Made by a program: the position numbers and the translations under genes
The notes under the pieces: model-generated
Databases searched by the model: none
What the model was told of the DNA's origin: nothing
Seen by the model: only the letters and a program-made list of their open reading frames with translations
Part shown: piece after piece, positions 1 through 8,274 of the stretch
Layout: every line of letters starts with the position of its first letter
Numbering within the stretch: position 1 is the first letter of the stretch
NCBI RefSeq assembly: GCF_001642575.1
Contig: NZ_LXNG01000019.1
Location: 44,667 to 108,666 of the forward strand
Direction of reading: 5' to 3'
DNA length: 64,000 nucleotides
Source: Xanthomonas floridensis
Lineage (GTDB): Bacteria; Pseudomonadota; Gammaproteobacteria; Xanthomonadales; Xanthomonadaceae

Positions 1-823
1 CATCCAGCAGCAGCTGGCCACCCGCCGCAACCCAGTCCAGCACTGCCGCGGGCGGGGCGGTGGGCGACAGCCATGCCACCACCGTGCCCGGTGCCCAACG
101 CGCCGGCACGGCATCGGCAGGTGTGCCCACCGGCAAGCTGCCCGGCAGCACCCAGGCGGCATGCACCGCGCGCAGATAGCGCAGGGCAGGTGCGGCGCGG
201 TCGTCGGCAATTGCCTGCAAGCGCAGCGGCACGGTGGCAGGCGTGGCGGCCACGGGCGACGCACCGGGCAGCACCTGCCACTGCACTGCACGCGAGAGCA
301 GCACCCGTTGCGCATCCACCACGCCCCACTGCGTGGGCACGATCACGCTGAGCGGCGCGTCTGCCGGCAGGCTGGCATCGAGTTCGCGCAGCAGGCTGCT
401 GACCGGCTGCGGACCGCCAGCCTGCGCACCCTTGCTGTTGGCGCCACCAGCCTTGGCATCGATCGGCGGGAAGCCAGGCGCCAGCCAGACCCATAGCGCC
501 TCCTCGGGCTGCGGCAGCGCGCGTGCCGCGGCCAGATCCACGCCCGGGCTGACCGCAATGCGCGGGCGTGCATCCTGCTGCGCGCGCAACGCCGGCTCGG
601 CCAACAGCAGCGCCAACGCTGCCACCAGCAGCAGGCGGACCAGCAGCAACGGCAGCTCGTCCAGGCGCACGCGGTGGCGCGGGCGTGGCACCGCCCGCAA
701 CCAACGCAGCGCGGCAAACTCGGTGGGCCGGTGTTCGCTGCGCCGCGCCAGATGGATCAACAGCGGCAGCAGCAGTGCGGCCAATGCCGCAAGCCCGGCG
801 GGGAACAGCAACAGCAGGTTCAT
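1..823 (-). CDS. BatA-like membrane protein with aerotolerance-regulator N-terminal domain (partial, runs off left edge)
   Basis: The reading frame opens with ATG at 823 and stays open to the window edge, giving the first 274 residues. The start MNLLLLFPAGLAAL, a hydrophobic helix, then LLIHLARRSEHRPTEFAALR and a second helix (LLLVRLLLVAALALLLAEPAL) match the N-terminal domain of BatA-type proteins. The rest is an Ala/Pro-rich presumed periplasmic segment. Genes of this type sit beside MoxR and DUF58 genes, as here, and are thought to act in envelope stress or metalloprotein maturation; the exact substrate is unknown. The ATG overlaps a TGA (820-822) of an upstream open frame as ATGA, so translation may be coupled. 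The C-terminus is not visible. Confidence 0.8.
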   Translation of the reverse strand, partial: MNLLLLFPAGLAALAALLLPLLIHLARRSEHRPTEFAALRWLRAVPRPRHRVRLDELPLLLVRLLLVAALALLLAEPALRAQQDARPRIAVSPGVDLAAARALPQPEEALWVWLAPGFPPIDAKAGGANSKGAQAGGPQPVSSLLRELDASLPADAPLSVIVPTQWGVVDAQRVLLSRAVQWQVLPGASPVAATPATVPLRLQAIADDRAAPALRYLRAVHAAWVLPGSLPVGTPADAVPARWAPGTVVAWLSPTAPPAAVLDWVAAGGQLLLD

Positions 824-939
824 GCCGATGCTCCCGCGCCGACGCCGTGCACGCGTGCGTGCATCGCGTTGCCAGGGTGGGGGCTTGCAAAGGCATGCCG
901 GGTTTGCTGCCGCATCTGCAGCTGCGGTTGTAGCCGCAA

Positions 940-1260
940 CGGCAATCGCAACAGCAGTTGCATCCAGCGCTGCGTGGCGAGCGCACGCGCGACATTAGCG
1001 GGCGTCGCACCGATGCGAAGACCTCGCCCATCCGACTGTAGCCGCAACTGCGTTTGTAAATGCAGCATCAGTTGCACGCACAGTTGCATGGCAAGCGCGC
1101 GCACCAAGAGAGGCAGCGGTGCACCCACGCAAATACCTCGCACGGGCAACGGCGACTGCAATCGCAACAGCGGTGGCATGCAGAGCTGCACGGCGTGCGC
1201 GCATTCGACGTCGGCAAGCGCTGCACTCATGCGCGTGCGTCGCCGGGGCAAGGCAGATGC
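940..1260 (-). repeat. Degenerate tandem repeat, about 100-115 bp per unit, three copies
   Basis: On the minus strand three units recur. In the frame ending at 820 they read VECAHAVQLCM.PLLRLQ, VRALAMQLCVQLMLHLQ and ARALATQRWMQLLLRLP, with the linkers GICVGAPLP and GLRIGATPA. The unit offsets are 34 and 38 codons, both whole codons, so the frame survives the length change. This frame is open from an ATG at 1368 to the TGA at 820-822, which overlaps the BatA-like start, and would give a Cys/Arg/Leu-rich 182-residue product. I recognise no family. It may be a real repetitive gene or a non-coding minisatellite between DUF58 and BatA. Confidence 0.5.
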
Positions 1261-1448
1261 ATCGCGTACGGCGCTGCATGCCGCGCTGGCACCGGCATGC
1301 AGCACGCAATGCACGCCGGTACGCGCGGCGGCCACTGCGGGCTGTGCCTGCTGGCAACAACACGCCATTGCCGATGCGATGGCTGCAACGCCATGATCGA
1401 TAGCGAAACGAAAAACGCAATCACCGCGCCACACAGGCACGCGCTCAT
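1227..1448 (-). CDS. Small hypothetical protein, possibly membrane-anchored
   Basis: A 73-residue frame whose ATG (1446-1448) overlaps the DUF58 stop codon in an ATGA arrangement, which usually means coupled translation. The N-terminus (CLCGAVIAFFVSLSIMAL) could be one membrane helix; the rest is Pro, Cys, His and Arg rich. No family is recognised. It overlaps a competing open frame that carries a tandem repeat and also ends in an ATGA overlap with the BatA-like gene. Only one of the two is likely to be translated, and codon use does not settle which. Confidence 0.35.
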   Translation of the reverse strand: MSACLCGAVIAFFVSLSIMALQPSHRQWRVVASRHSPQWPPRVPACIACCMPVPARHAAPYAMHLPCPGDARA

Positions 1449-2341
1449 CGGGACGCGCCCTGACCGAACAACTGGCGCAGGGCGGCATCGGCCGGCGCAT
1501 CCAGGTAATGCACCGCATGCGCGATGCCGGCCGCAGCCCAGCGCGCCTGCCGCGCGCGCTGGGCTGCGGCGAAGCGTTGCAGATAGTCGGCGCGCATGGC
1601 CGCACCATCGCCCAGCAGTTCTTCGCCGGTTTCCGGGTCGCGGAAGCGGTGCCCGCCGCTGAATCGAAAATCGCGTTCGTCGCAGGTGAGCACCTGCAGC
1701 TGCAGCACCTCACGGCGCGCGGCGGCGAATTTTTCCAGTGCGCCCGCCAGCTCTTCATCGAACCCATCGCCGATGGACAGCAGCAGATCGTGCGCGGCGA
1801 TGCGTTCCCACAACGGCCGCAACGCCTCCAGCCCGGGCCAGCGGCCGCCGGCGCGCAAGCCATGCAGGGCCAGCCAGAGACGGTCGCGCTGACGGCTGCC
1901 GACGCCGGCAGGCACCGCGACCAGCCCGCCACCATGCAGCGCATACAAGCCGACGCGATCGCCTTGCTGCAGCGCCACTTCGGCTGCGCAGGCGGCCAGT
2001 GTCGCCATCGGATGCAGGCGGGTATGTTCCGGCCGCGCGCTGTCGGCCTGCCCGGCCGATGCGGTGGCATCGAGCAGCAACCACAGCGTGAGCGGGCTTT
2101 CGCGCTCGGCTTCGCGGACGAAGAAGCGGTCCGAGCGTGCGTAGAGCTTCCAGTCGATCTGGCGCAGCGCATCGCCCGGCTCGTAGGCGCGGTACTGCGC
2201 AAATTCCAGCCCGGCGCCGCGGCTGCGGCTGGCGTGCTGGCCAATCCCGTGCCCGCCCTGCGCCTGACGCGCGCGCAGCTGCAGGCCGCGCAAACGGCTG
2301 CGCACATCGGCGGGAATCAGGGGCGGCAGCGGTGGGTGCAT
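1445..2341 (-). CDS. DUF58 domain protein
   Basis: 298 residues from ATG 2341, 10 bp after the MoxR stop. The DUF58 hallmark is clear at about residues 45-75: GAGLEFAQYRAY followed by EPGDALRQIDWKLYAR. A degenerate von Willebrand A-like fold follows (TLWLLLDATASAG, later DLLLSIGDGFDEEL). DUF58 proteins are encoded next to MoxR AAA+ ATPases and are thought to be their partners in assembly or maturation of other proteins; that role is from the family, not from this sequence. The gene sits between MoxR and the BatA-like gene in a tight minus-strand run, so the three are probably one operon. An upstream extension to 2404 overlaps MoxR and looks spurious. Confidence 0.92.
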   Translation of the reverse strand: MHPPLPPLIPADVRSRLRGLQLRARQAQGGHGIGQHASRSRGAGLEFAQYRAYEPGDALRQIDWKLYARSDRFFVREAERESPLTLWLLLDATASAGQADSARPEHTRLHPMATLAACAAEVALQQGDRVGLYALHGGGLVAVPAGVGSRQRDRLWLALHGLRAGGRWPGLEALRPLWERIAAHDLLLSIGDGFDEELAGALEKFAAARREVLQLQVLTCDERDFRFSGGHRFRDPETGEELLGDGAAMRADYLQRFAAAQRARQARWAAAGIAHAVHYLDAPADAALRQLFGQGASR

Positions 2342-2351
2342 GCTGCTGCGC

Positions 2352-3344
<993 letters not shown>

Positions 3345-3525
3345 GCGAACGTCTCTGGTTATGTGGCAGCTTGCGTAGGAGCGCGTTGACGTGCGCTGCC
3401 TTATCGATAAATCCCTATCGCGCGCCAACGCGCCTGCTGCTGAGCGTGCAGGGCTCGCGTGTGCAACGGCAGGCGGTTGGCGATGGATGGCGTGGAAGTG
3501 TTTGCAAGGATCTCATGCGATGTGG

Positions 3526-3592
3526 CGTAGCAGCGCGCTTGCGCGCGATACGGCGTTACCGGCAAGGCATCGCGCGCAAGCGCGCGCCTACG
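3526..3592. repeat. REP-like inverted repeat
   Basis: Two 24-nt arms, 3526-3549 (CGTAGCAGCGCGCTTGCGCG onward) and 3569-3592, are inverted complements apart from two adjacent positions, separated by 19 nt. The arm resembles the dispersed GTAGGAGCGCGC-type repeats of xanthomonad intergenic regions. It lies between the DUF4159 stop and the MoxR start and could form a stable RNA hairpin, perhaps partly insulating the two genes. Confidence 0.75.
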
Positions 3593-3600
3593 GAGCGATC

Positions 3601-4332
3601 TCAGTTGGTCAGCGCATACATCACGATGTTGACGCCGAACCGGGTGTTGTCTTCTGCCAGAAAGCGTTTGTTGCGCCAGTCATAATCCCATTCGCAGCCG
3701 TAATCCTTGTTGCTGTAGAGCACTCCCAGGCGTCCGTCGATGCTGATGCCCTTGAGATAGTCGTGCACCAGATCGTCGCCCCAGCCATTGAGCTCGAAGC
3801 TGGTCGCCGGCGGGCCGTCCGGGAACTTGAAGAATGCGCTGTAGAGCCGGTGACTTTTGGGGAGCTTCTGCAGCGCAGTCTTGCCGAAGATCGAGGTCAT
3901 CTGCGCTTCGAACGATGTAGCGAACAATCCATCGATATCGTGGTTGCAATCGTCCACGAACACGAAGCCGCCATTGCGCACGTACCGTTCGAAATGGCGC
4001 CGCTCGGCCGCATTGAATTCCACCAGCTTGTGCCCGGACAGATAGCAGAACGGCGCCTGCAACATGCGCGGGTCGGCCAGATCGATGACGTGCTCTTGCG
4101 GGTCCACCCTCAGCTGCGTGTAGTCGATCAACGAGGTGATCAGATTGGACGGCATACGCGCATCCACATCCCAGTCGCCCGAATCGTAGCGCAGCCGCGT
4201 GAACCAGAAGTCGTAGTTGCCGGCGGCAAGTGCCGGCCATGGCAGCGTCAAACTGGTCGCGCTGCCAAGCAATAGCTGCAGGAAATGGCGGCGCGTTGCA
4301 GGCGCCGGGAGGACACCGGGAACCGGAAGCAC
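3601..4332 (-). CDS. DUF4159 protein with twin-arginine signal
   Basis: 243 residues if GTG 4332 is used. The N-terminus has a Tat-like signal: TRRHFLQ, a hydrophobic stretch (LLLGSATSLTLPWPALA), then the mature start AGNYDFWFTRLRYDSGDWD. The body matches DUF4159: MLQAPFCYLSGHKLVEF, FVFVDDCNHDIDGLF and GWGDDLVHDYLKGI. DUF4159 domains often co-occur with BatA-like, DUF58 and MoxR genes, which follow downstream. The frame stays open to GTG 4413, which overlaps the TldE-like stop as GTGA, but those 27 extra codons lie largely in a heptanucleotide repeat and would put a long leader before the Tat motif. The start is therefore uncertain. Confidence 0.8.
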   Translation of the reverse strand: MLPVPGVLPAPATRRHFLQLLLGSATSLTLPWPALAAGNYDFWFTRLRYDSGDWDVDARMPSNLITSLIDYTQLRVDPQEHVIDLADPRMLQAPFCYLSGHKLVEFNAAERRHFERYVRNGGFVFVDDCNHDIDGLFATSFEAQMTSIFGKTALQKLPKSHRLYSAFFKFPDGPPATSFELNGWGDDLVHDYLKGISIDGRLGVLYSNKDYGCEWDYDWRNKRFLAEDNTRFGVNIVMYALTN

Positions 4333-4365
4333 TCGTGAACACTCAGGTTGAGAGAAGCCGCTCTT

Positions 4366-4409
4366 GCTCTCCCATTCCCGATTCCCGACTCCCGATTCCC
4401 GATTCCTAC
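4366..4409. repeat. Short GGGAATC heptanucleotide array
   Basis: About five imperfect copies of a 7-bp unit (GATTCCC on the plus strand, including one GACTCCC variant) lie across the junction of the TldE-like stop and the DUF4159 start. The same unit forms a much larger array at 41971-42195 and short runs near 48340, 49270 and 49450. Unit-number changes here could alter the upstream start option of the DUF4159 gene. Confidence 0.75.
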
Positions 4410-5744
4410 TCACACCGCATCCGACAACGAGGTAAACGTGAAATCGCGCAGACGCATCGGCGGAATCATCATCACGTAGCTGGATTCATCGCCGGCCACG
4501 CGCACCGGCTTGCCCAGCTCGTCGATGTTGTTGAGCATGATGATGGGCGATTCGTTGAAGCGGAAATTCTTCACCGGGTACTTGATCTGCCCGTTCTCGA
4601 TGTAGAACGTGCCATCGCGGGTGAGCCCGGTCAGCAGCACGGTCTGCGGGTCGACCATGCGGATGTACCAGGTGCGCGTGACCAGGATGCCCTTCTCGGT
4701 GCCGCGCACCAGTTCGGCGATGTTCTTGTCGCCACCGGCCATCAGCAGGTTGCCCGGCTCGCCGATCGCACGCTTGCCGTTCTTCTGCGCCCAATAGCGC
4801 GAATACTGCAGGTTGGCGACCTTGCCGTTCTCGACGATGGACATCTTCTCGCGCGGCAGGCCTTCCTCGTCCCACGGCAGCACGGCGGCACGCGCATCCC
4901 ACGGGTCGGCGGTGATGTTCACGCGTGGGTCGTAGACCTGCTCGCCCAGCTTGTTGCCGCCGCCCTTCTTGGACAGGAAGCTGCGGCCCTCGTCGGCCAT
5001 GCGCGCATCGAAGTAGCGCATCATGAACGAGATCAGCCCGGCCGCTGCCGCCGGCTCCAGGATCACGGTGTATTTGCCCGGTTCCAACGCCTTGGCTTCG
5101 GCCGAATCGCTGGCCTTGCGCATGGCGATGCGGATGTCCTGCTCGGCCTTGAAGTCGGCCGCGTCTTTCAGGTTACGGCCCACCCAGCCCGAGCCGCGGC
5201 CATCTTCAGTACGCACGGTGCAGGTGTAGTCGAAGCGTGCGCCGCGCTGATAGCCGAAGTTGCCCTTGCTGTTGGCAAACGCGGTAAAGCTCTGGCCATC
5301 TTCCAGGAAGCCGGCGGCGATCAGTCCCTTGCCCTTGCAGGGGGCGATCGAATCGGCGGCGACCTGCGCGCGGAACGCAGGGTCCACTGCGGCGGTGGAG
5401 TCGCTGAAGGTGGGGCTAGGCCGATAGGTCTGCTTGTCGACCGCCGGCATGAACTCCGGATTTTCCGGCGCCAGCTTTGCCAGATCTTCGGCGCGGCGTA
5501 CCACGCGCTCCAGCGAGGCATCGTCGAACTCGTTGATGGTGGCGATGCCCACGCGCTTGCCGAACGCCACCTGCACCTGCAGGTCGGTGTTGTCGACGAT
5601 GCCGCTGGTGGACACGTTGTTGAGTGCGAAACGGATATTGCCGTCGATCGAGCCGCTGAGCGTGGCGGTGCACTCGTCGGCCTTGGACAACTTGATGACC
5701 TTGTCCAGGATGGCCTTGGCCTGCGCTTCGGTAAGGATGCTCAT
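4410..5744 (-). CDS. TldE/PmbA-like metalloprotease-family protein
   Basis: 444 residues from ATG 5744, preceded by AGGAG. It belongs to the TldD/PmbA family: N-terminal ADECTATLSGSIDGNIRFALN, central GKYTVILEPAAAAGLISFMM, and C-terminal GGDKNIAELVRGTEKGILVTR. In the gap region TldE/PmbA subunits carry no HExxxH zinc site and neither does this one. In E. coli TldD and TldE form a heterodimeric protease; this partner would pair with the TldD-like protein encoded 14 bp upstream. Unlike that partner it shows no signal peptide, so if the complex works in the periplasm it would have to cross by co-export, or the complex is cytoplasmic. Its stop overlaps an alternative start of the DUF4159 gene. 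Confidence 0.88.
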   Translation of the reverse strand: MSILTEAQAKAILDKVIKLSKADECTATLSGSIDGNIRFALNNVSTSGIVDNTDLQVQVAFGKRVGIATINEFDDASLERVVRRAEDLAKLAPENPEFMPAVDKQTYRPSPTFSDSTAAVDPAFRAQVAADSIAPCKGKGLIAAGFLEDGQSFTAFANSKGNFGYQRGARFDYTCTVRTEDGRGSGWVGRNLKDAADFKAEQDIRIAMRKASDSAEAKALEPGKYTVILEPAAAAGLISFMMRYFDARMADEGRSFLSKKGGGNKLGEQVYDPRVNITADPWDARAAVLPWDEEGLPREKMSIVENGKVANLQYSRYWAQKNGKRAIGEPGNLLMAGGDKNIAELVRGTEKGILVTRTWYIRMVDPQTVLLTGLTRDGTFYIENGQIKYPVKNFRFNESPIIMLNNIDELGKPVRVAGDESSYVMMIPPMRLRDFTFTSLSDAV

Positions 5745-5758
5745 GTGGGTTTCTCCTG

Positions 5759-7393
5759 TCAGCCGAGCGAGCGGGCGGTGTTGATGACGTTGATGCCGTC
5801 GAAACGGGCGGTGGACGAACCGTGCGAGACCGCCGAGGACTGGCTGGGCTGGCCCTTGCCGTCGAAGAACGAACCGCCCAGGCGGTAGTCGCGCTGGTCG
5901 GCCACGGCGCTGCAGGCGTTCCAGAATTCCGGTGTGCGGATCTGGTAGGCCACGTCCTCGAGCATGCGGGTGATGGCGCCGTTCTTGATCTCGTAGAACA
6001 GCTGGCCACCGAACTGCGCGTTGTAGCGCTGCTGGTCGATGGAGAACGAGCCGTCGCCGATGATGTAGATGCCGTTTTCCACGTTCTTGATCAGATCGCT
6101 CACGCTCAGCGGCGTCTTGCCGGCGGACAGCGACACATTGGCCATGCGCTGGAACTGCACGCTGGACCACGAATCCGCATAGCAGCATCCATCGGAGGCG
6201 GTCTTGCCGAGGATATGCGCCTGGTCGCGGATGGCCTGGTAGTCCACCAGCTTGCCGTCGCGGATCAGGTCCCACTGCTTGGTCTTGACGCCTTCATCGT
6301 CGTAGCCCACCGCACCCAGGCTGCCGGGCTGGGTCTTGTCGGCCAGGATATGCACCTTGTCGCTGCCGTACTGGAAACCGGCCTTGAGCTTGTCCAGCGT
6401 GGCGAAGCTGGTCCCGGCGAAGTTGGCTTCGTAGCCGAGCACGCGATCGAGCTCCAGCGGGTGCCCCACCGACTCGTGGATGGTGAGCCAGGTGTGCGAG
6501 GGGTCCAGCACCAGATCGTACTTGCCCGGCTTCACCGACGGCGCCTTGAGCTTTTCCTGCGCCTGCTTGGCCGCGGCGATGGCGTCTTCCTTCATGTCGT
6601 AGGACAGACCGTAATTGACCACGCCGTTGGGCGAGACGAACTTGCCCGACGCTGCGCCATCGAGATATTCGTAGCCCAGGCCCATCGGCGCGGACAGCCC
6701 GTCGCGGGTGCGGAACTTGCCGCTGGCTTTGTCGATGGCGGTGACGCTCATCGGCGCCCAGATGCGGTGCACGTCCTGGTCGATGTAGGAGCCGTCGGTG
6801 CTGGCGAAATACTTCTGCTCGTTGACCACGAACAGCATCGAGTTGACGAAGTTGGCGCCGGCAGCGGTGGCGGCAGCGTTGACGCCCAGCAGCAGGTCCA
6901 CCTTGTCCTTGATCGGCACTTCCATCGCGTTCTTCTTGATCGGCGTCTTCCAGCTGACCTCGCCCACGCCAGGCGTGGGCGCCAGCTGTACCGGTGTGCC
7001 CTGCACCTTGGCGTTGGCCTTGGCGATGGCCGCAGCCTGCGCGGCGGCCTTGGCCACGCCCTGCTCGGTCAGCTCGTTGGTGGCAGCGAACCCCCATGCC
7101 CCGCCCACGATCACGCGGATGCCGGCACCGATGGATTCGGTGTTGACCACGTTCTGCACCTTGTCTTCGCGGGTGATGACGAACTGGCGCAGATAGCGGC
7201 CGATGCGCACATCGCAATAGCTCGCGCCGGCCTGCCGCGCGGCAGTGAGCCCGGCATCGGCCAGGCGCTTCTTGCGGCCGACATCGAAGGGCGTCAACAG
7301 CTGCTCGGCGGCAATCGCCTTGCCGAAGGTGGCCGGCACGATCAGCCCGCCCATGGTCAGCCCGGTCAGGGCCAGGAAATCACGTCGCTGCAC
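5759..7393 (-). CDS. TldD-like metalloprotease with Tat signal peptide
   Basis: 544 residues from GTG 7393, chosen because GGGGAG lies 6 nt upstream and the product starts directly with a twin-arginine leader (QRRDFLALTGLTMGG, cleavage near AIAAEQ). The zinc motif HESVGH is at about residues 306-311, followed by PLELDRVLGYEANFAG, the expected TldD active-site context. Conserved Cys residues occur in SDGCCYADSWSSVQ and WNACSAVAD. Cytoplasmic TldD/TldE degrade unfolded peptides and mature some ribosomal peptides; an exported version implies an envelope substrate, which is unknown. The TldE-like gene follows in the same operon. A paralogue about 60-70 percent identical by eye lies upstream at 8275-9903. 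Confidence 0.9.
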   Translation of the reverse strand: MQRRDFLALTGLTMGGLIVPATFGKAIAAEQLLTPFDVGRKKRLADAGLTAARQAGASYCDVRIGRYLRQFVITREDKVQNVVNTESIGAGIRVIVGGAWGFAATNELTEQGVAKAAAQAAAIAKANAKVQGTPVQLAPTPGVGEVSWKTPIKKNAMEVPIKDKVDLLLGVNAAATAAGANFVNSMLFVVNEQKYFASTDGSYIDQDVHRIWAPMSVTAIDKASGKFRTRDGLSAPMGLGYEYLDGAASGKFVSPNGVVNYGLSYDMKEDAIAAAKQAQEKLKAPSVKPGKYDLVLDPSHTWLTIHESVGHPLELDRVLGYEANFAGTSFATLDKLKAGFQYGSDKVHILADKTQPGSLGAVGYDDEGVKTKQWDLIRDGKLVDYQAIRDQAHILGKTASDGCCYADSWSSVQFQRMANVSLSAGKTPLSVSDLIKNVENGIYIIGDGSFSIDQQRYNAQFGGQLFYEIKNGAITRMLEDVAYQIRTPEFWNACSAVADQRDYRLGGSFFDGKGQPSQSSAVSHGSSTARFDGINVINTARSLG

Positions 7394-8274
7394 GGCAACT
7401 CCCCAATAGTCCCGCGCGGCGCGCAGGTGATCTGGTGACGCACAGATGGGTATCTGCACGGTATCGCCGATTCTTGCCGGGCAGCGAATGCGGCGTCAAA
7501 TGACTTTCGGCAGGGGTACGGGGTAAACGCTGTGCTGGTATGAATCGAGTGGCAGAAGATGCCTGCGTGCAAGTGTGGCGAGCGGGGCTGGTTGCGTGTA
7601 CTTGCTGCGCGATCGTGTCATACGCGATGCGATCGATGCTGCACGTTTCTGTCTCATTAGCGTTCGTGTCATGCGCGACGCGTATGCCATCGGGCGGAGC
7701 AGCTGCTTCACATGGCTCAGAGCGGTTAAAGAATGAAGCGGTGGTCTGCGGGGTCACTGCAGGGCCCTTGCCCGCCCACCGTCGCGGGACACGCTGCAAG
7801 TACGTCCATGTAAGCTCTTACGCGGCATCCATGCCGCGTAAGGTCCCGCGACGGTGAGCGGGCAAGGACCAGTGGAGATGGTCGGTGTGCATGGTCTTCA
7901 GCAAAGCAGCCGACCAACTCTTTGGTGCGGTGTCCTCGCCGCTTGCGGGACCGTGTGGCGGCATGGATGCCGCCACCGAGCCCCCAGGGACGGGTTTACG
8001 GCGTGTCCCGCGAGCGGCGAGGGCACCGCGCGCTCGACTGACCAAGCTTTTGGCTTCATCCAAGCGACGCCACGACGCAAGATTTCGGTTGTCCCGACGT
8101 GATTTAGACGGGTTTACGGCGTGTCCCGCGAGCGGCGAGGGCACCGCGCCATCGACCAACCAAGCGTTTGATCGCCTCTATAACGACGACTACGAGTCAT
8201 TGAGATTGAAGGTGTGCCAACTTGCAAGCAGGACAGTTCTATCAAAGAACCTACCAACCGCCTGTTGGCAGCTA
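7394..8274. repeat. 881-bp intergenic stretch with palindromic repeat mosaic
   Basis: No convincing gene between the two TldD paralogues. It holds three structured elements. First, arms 7766-7790 and 7843-7867 (CCTTGCCCGC.CACCGTCGCGGGAC type) flank an inner hairpin ACGCGGCATCCATGCCGCGT at 7820-7839. Second, a cassette at about 7930-8031 has GCCGCTTGCGGGACC facing GTCCCGCGAGCGGCG. Third, an exact 42-bp direct repeat of its right part occurs at 7990-8031 and 8108-8149. These look like REP-type or miniature elements spread through xanthomonad intergenic DNA. The promoter of the 5759-7393 gene should lie in the first 200 bp. Confidence 0.65.

Noticed and set aside
5822..7438. Plus-strand frame of 538 codons opposite the TldD gene
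   Set aside because: Composition is repetitive (Val, Ala, Gly, His) and it mirrors the TldD codons; no ribosome site.
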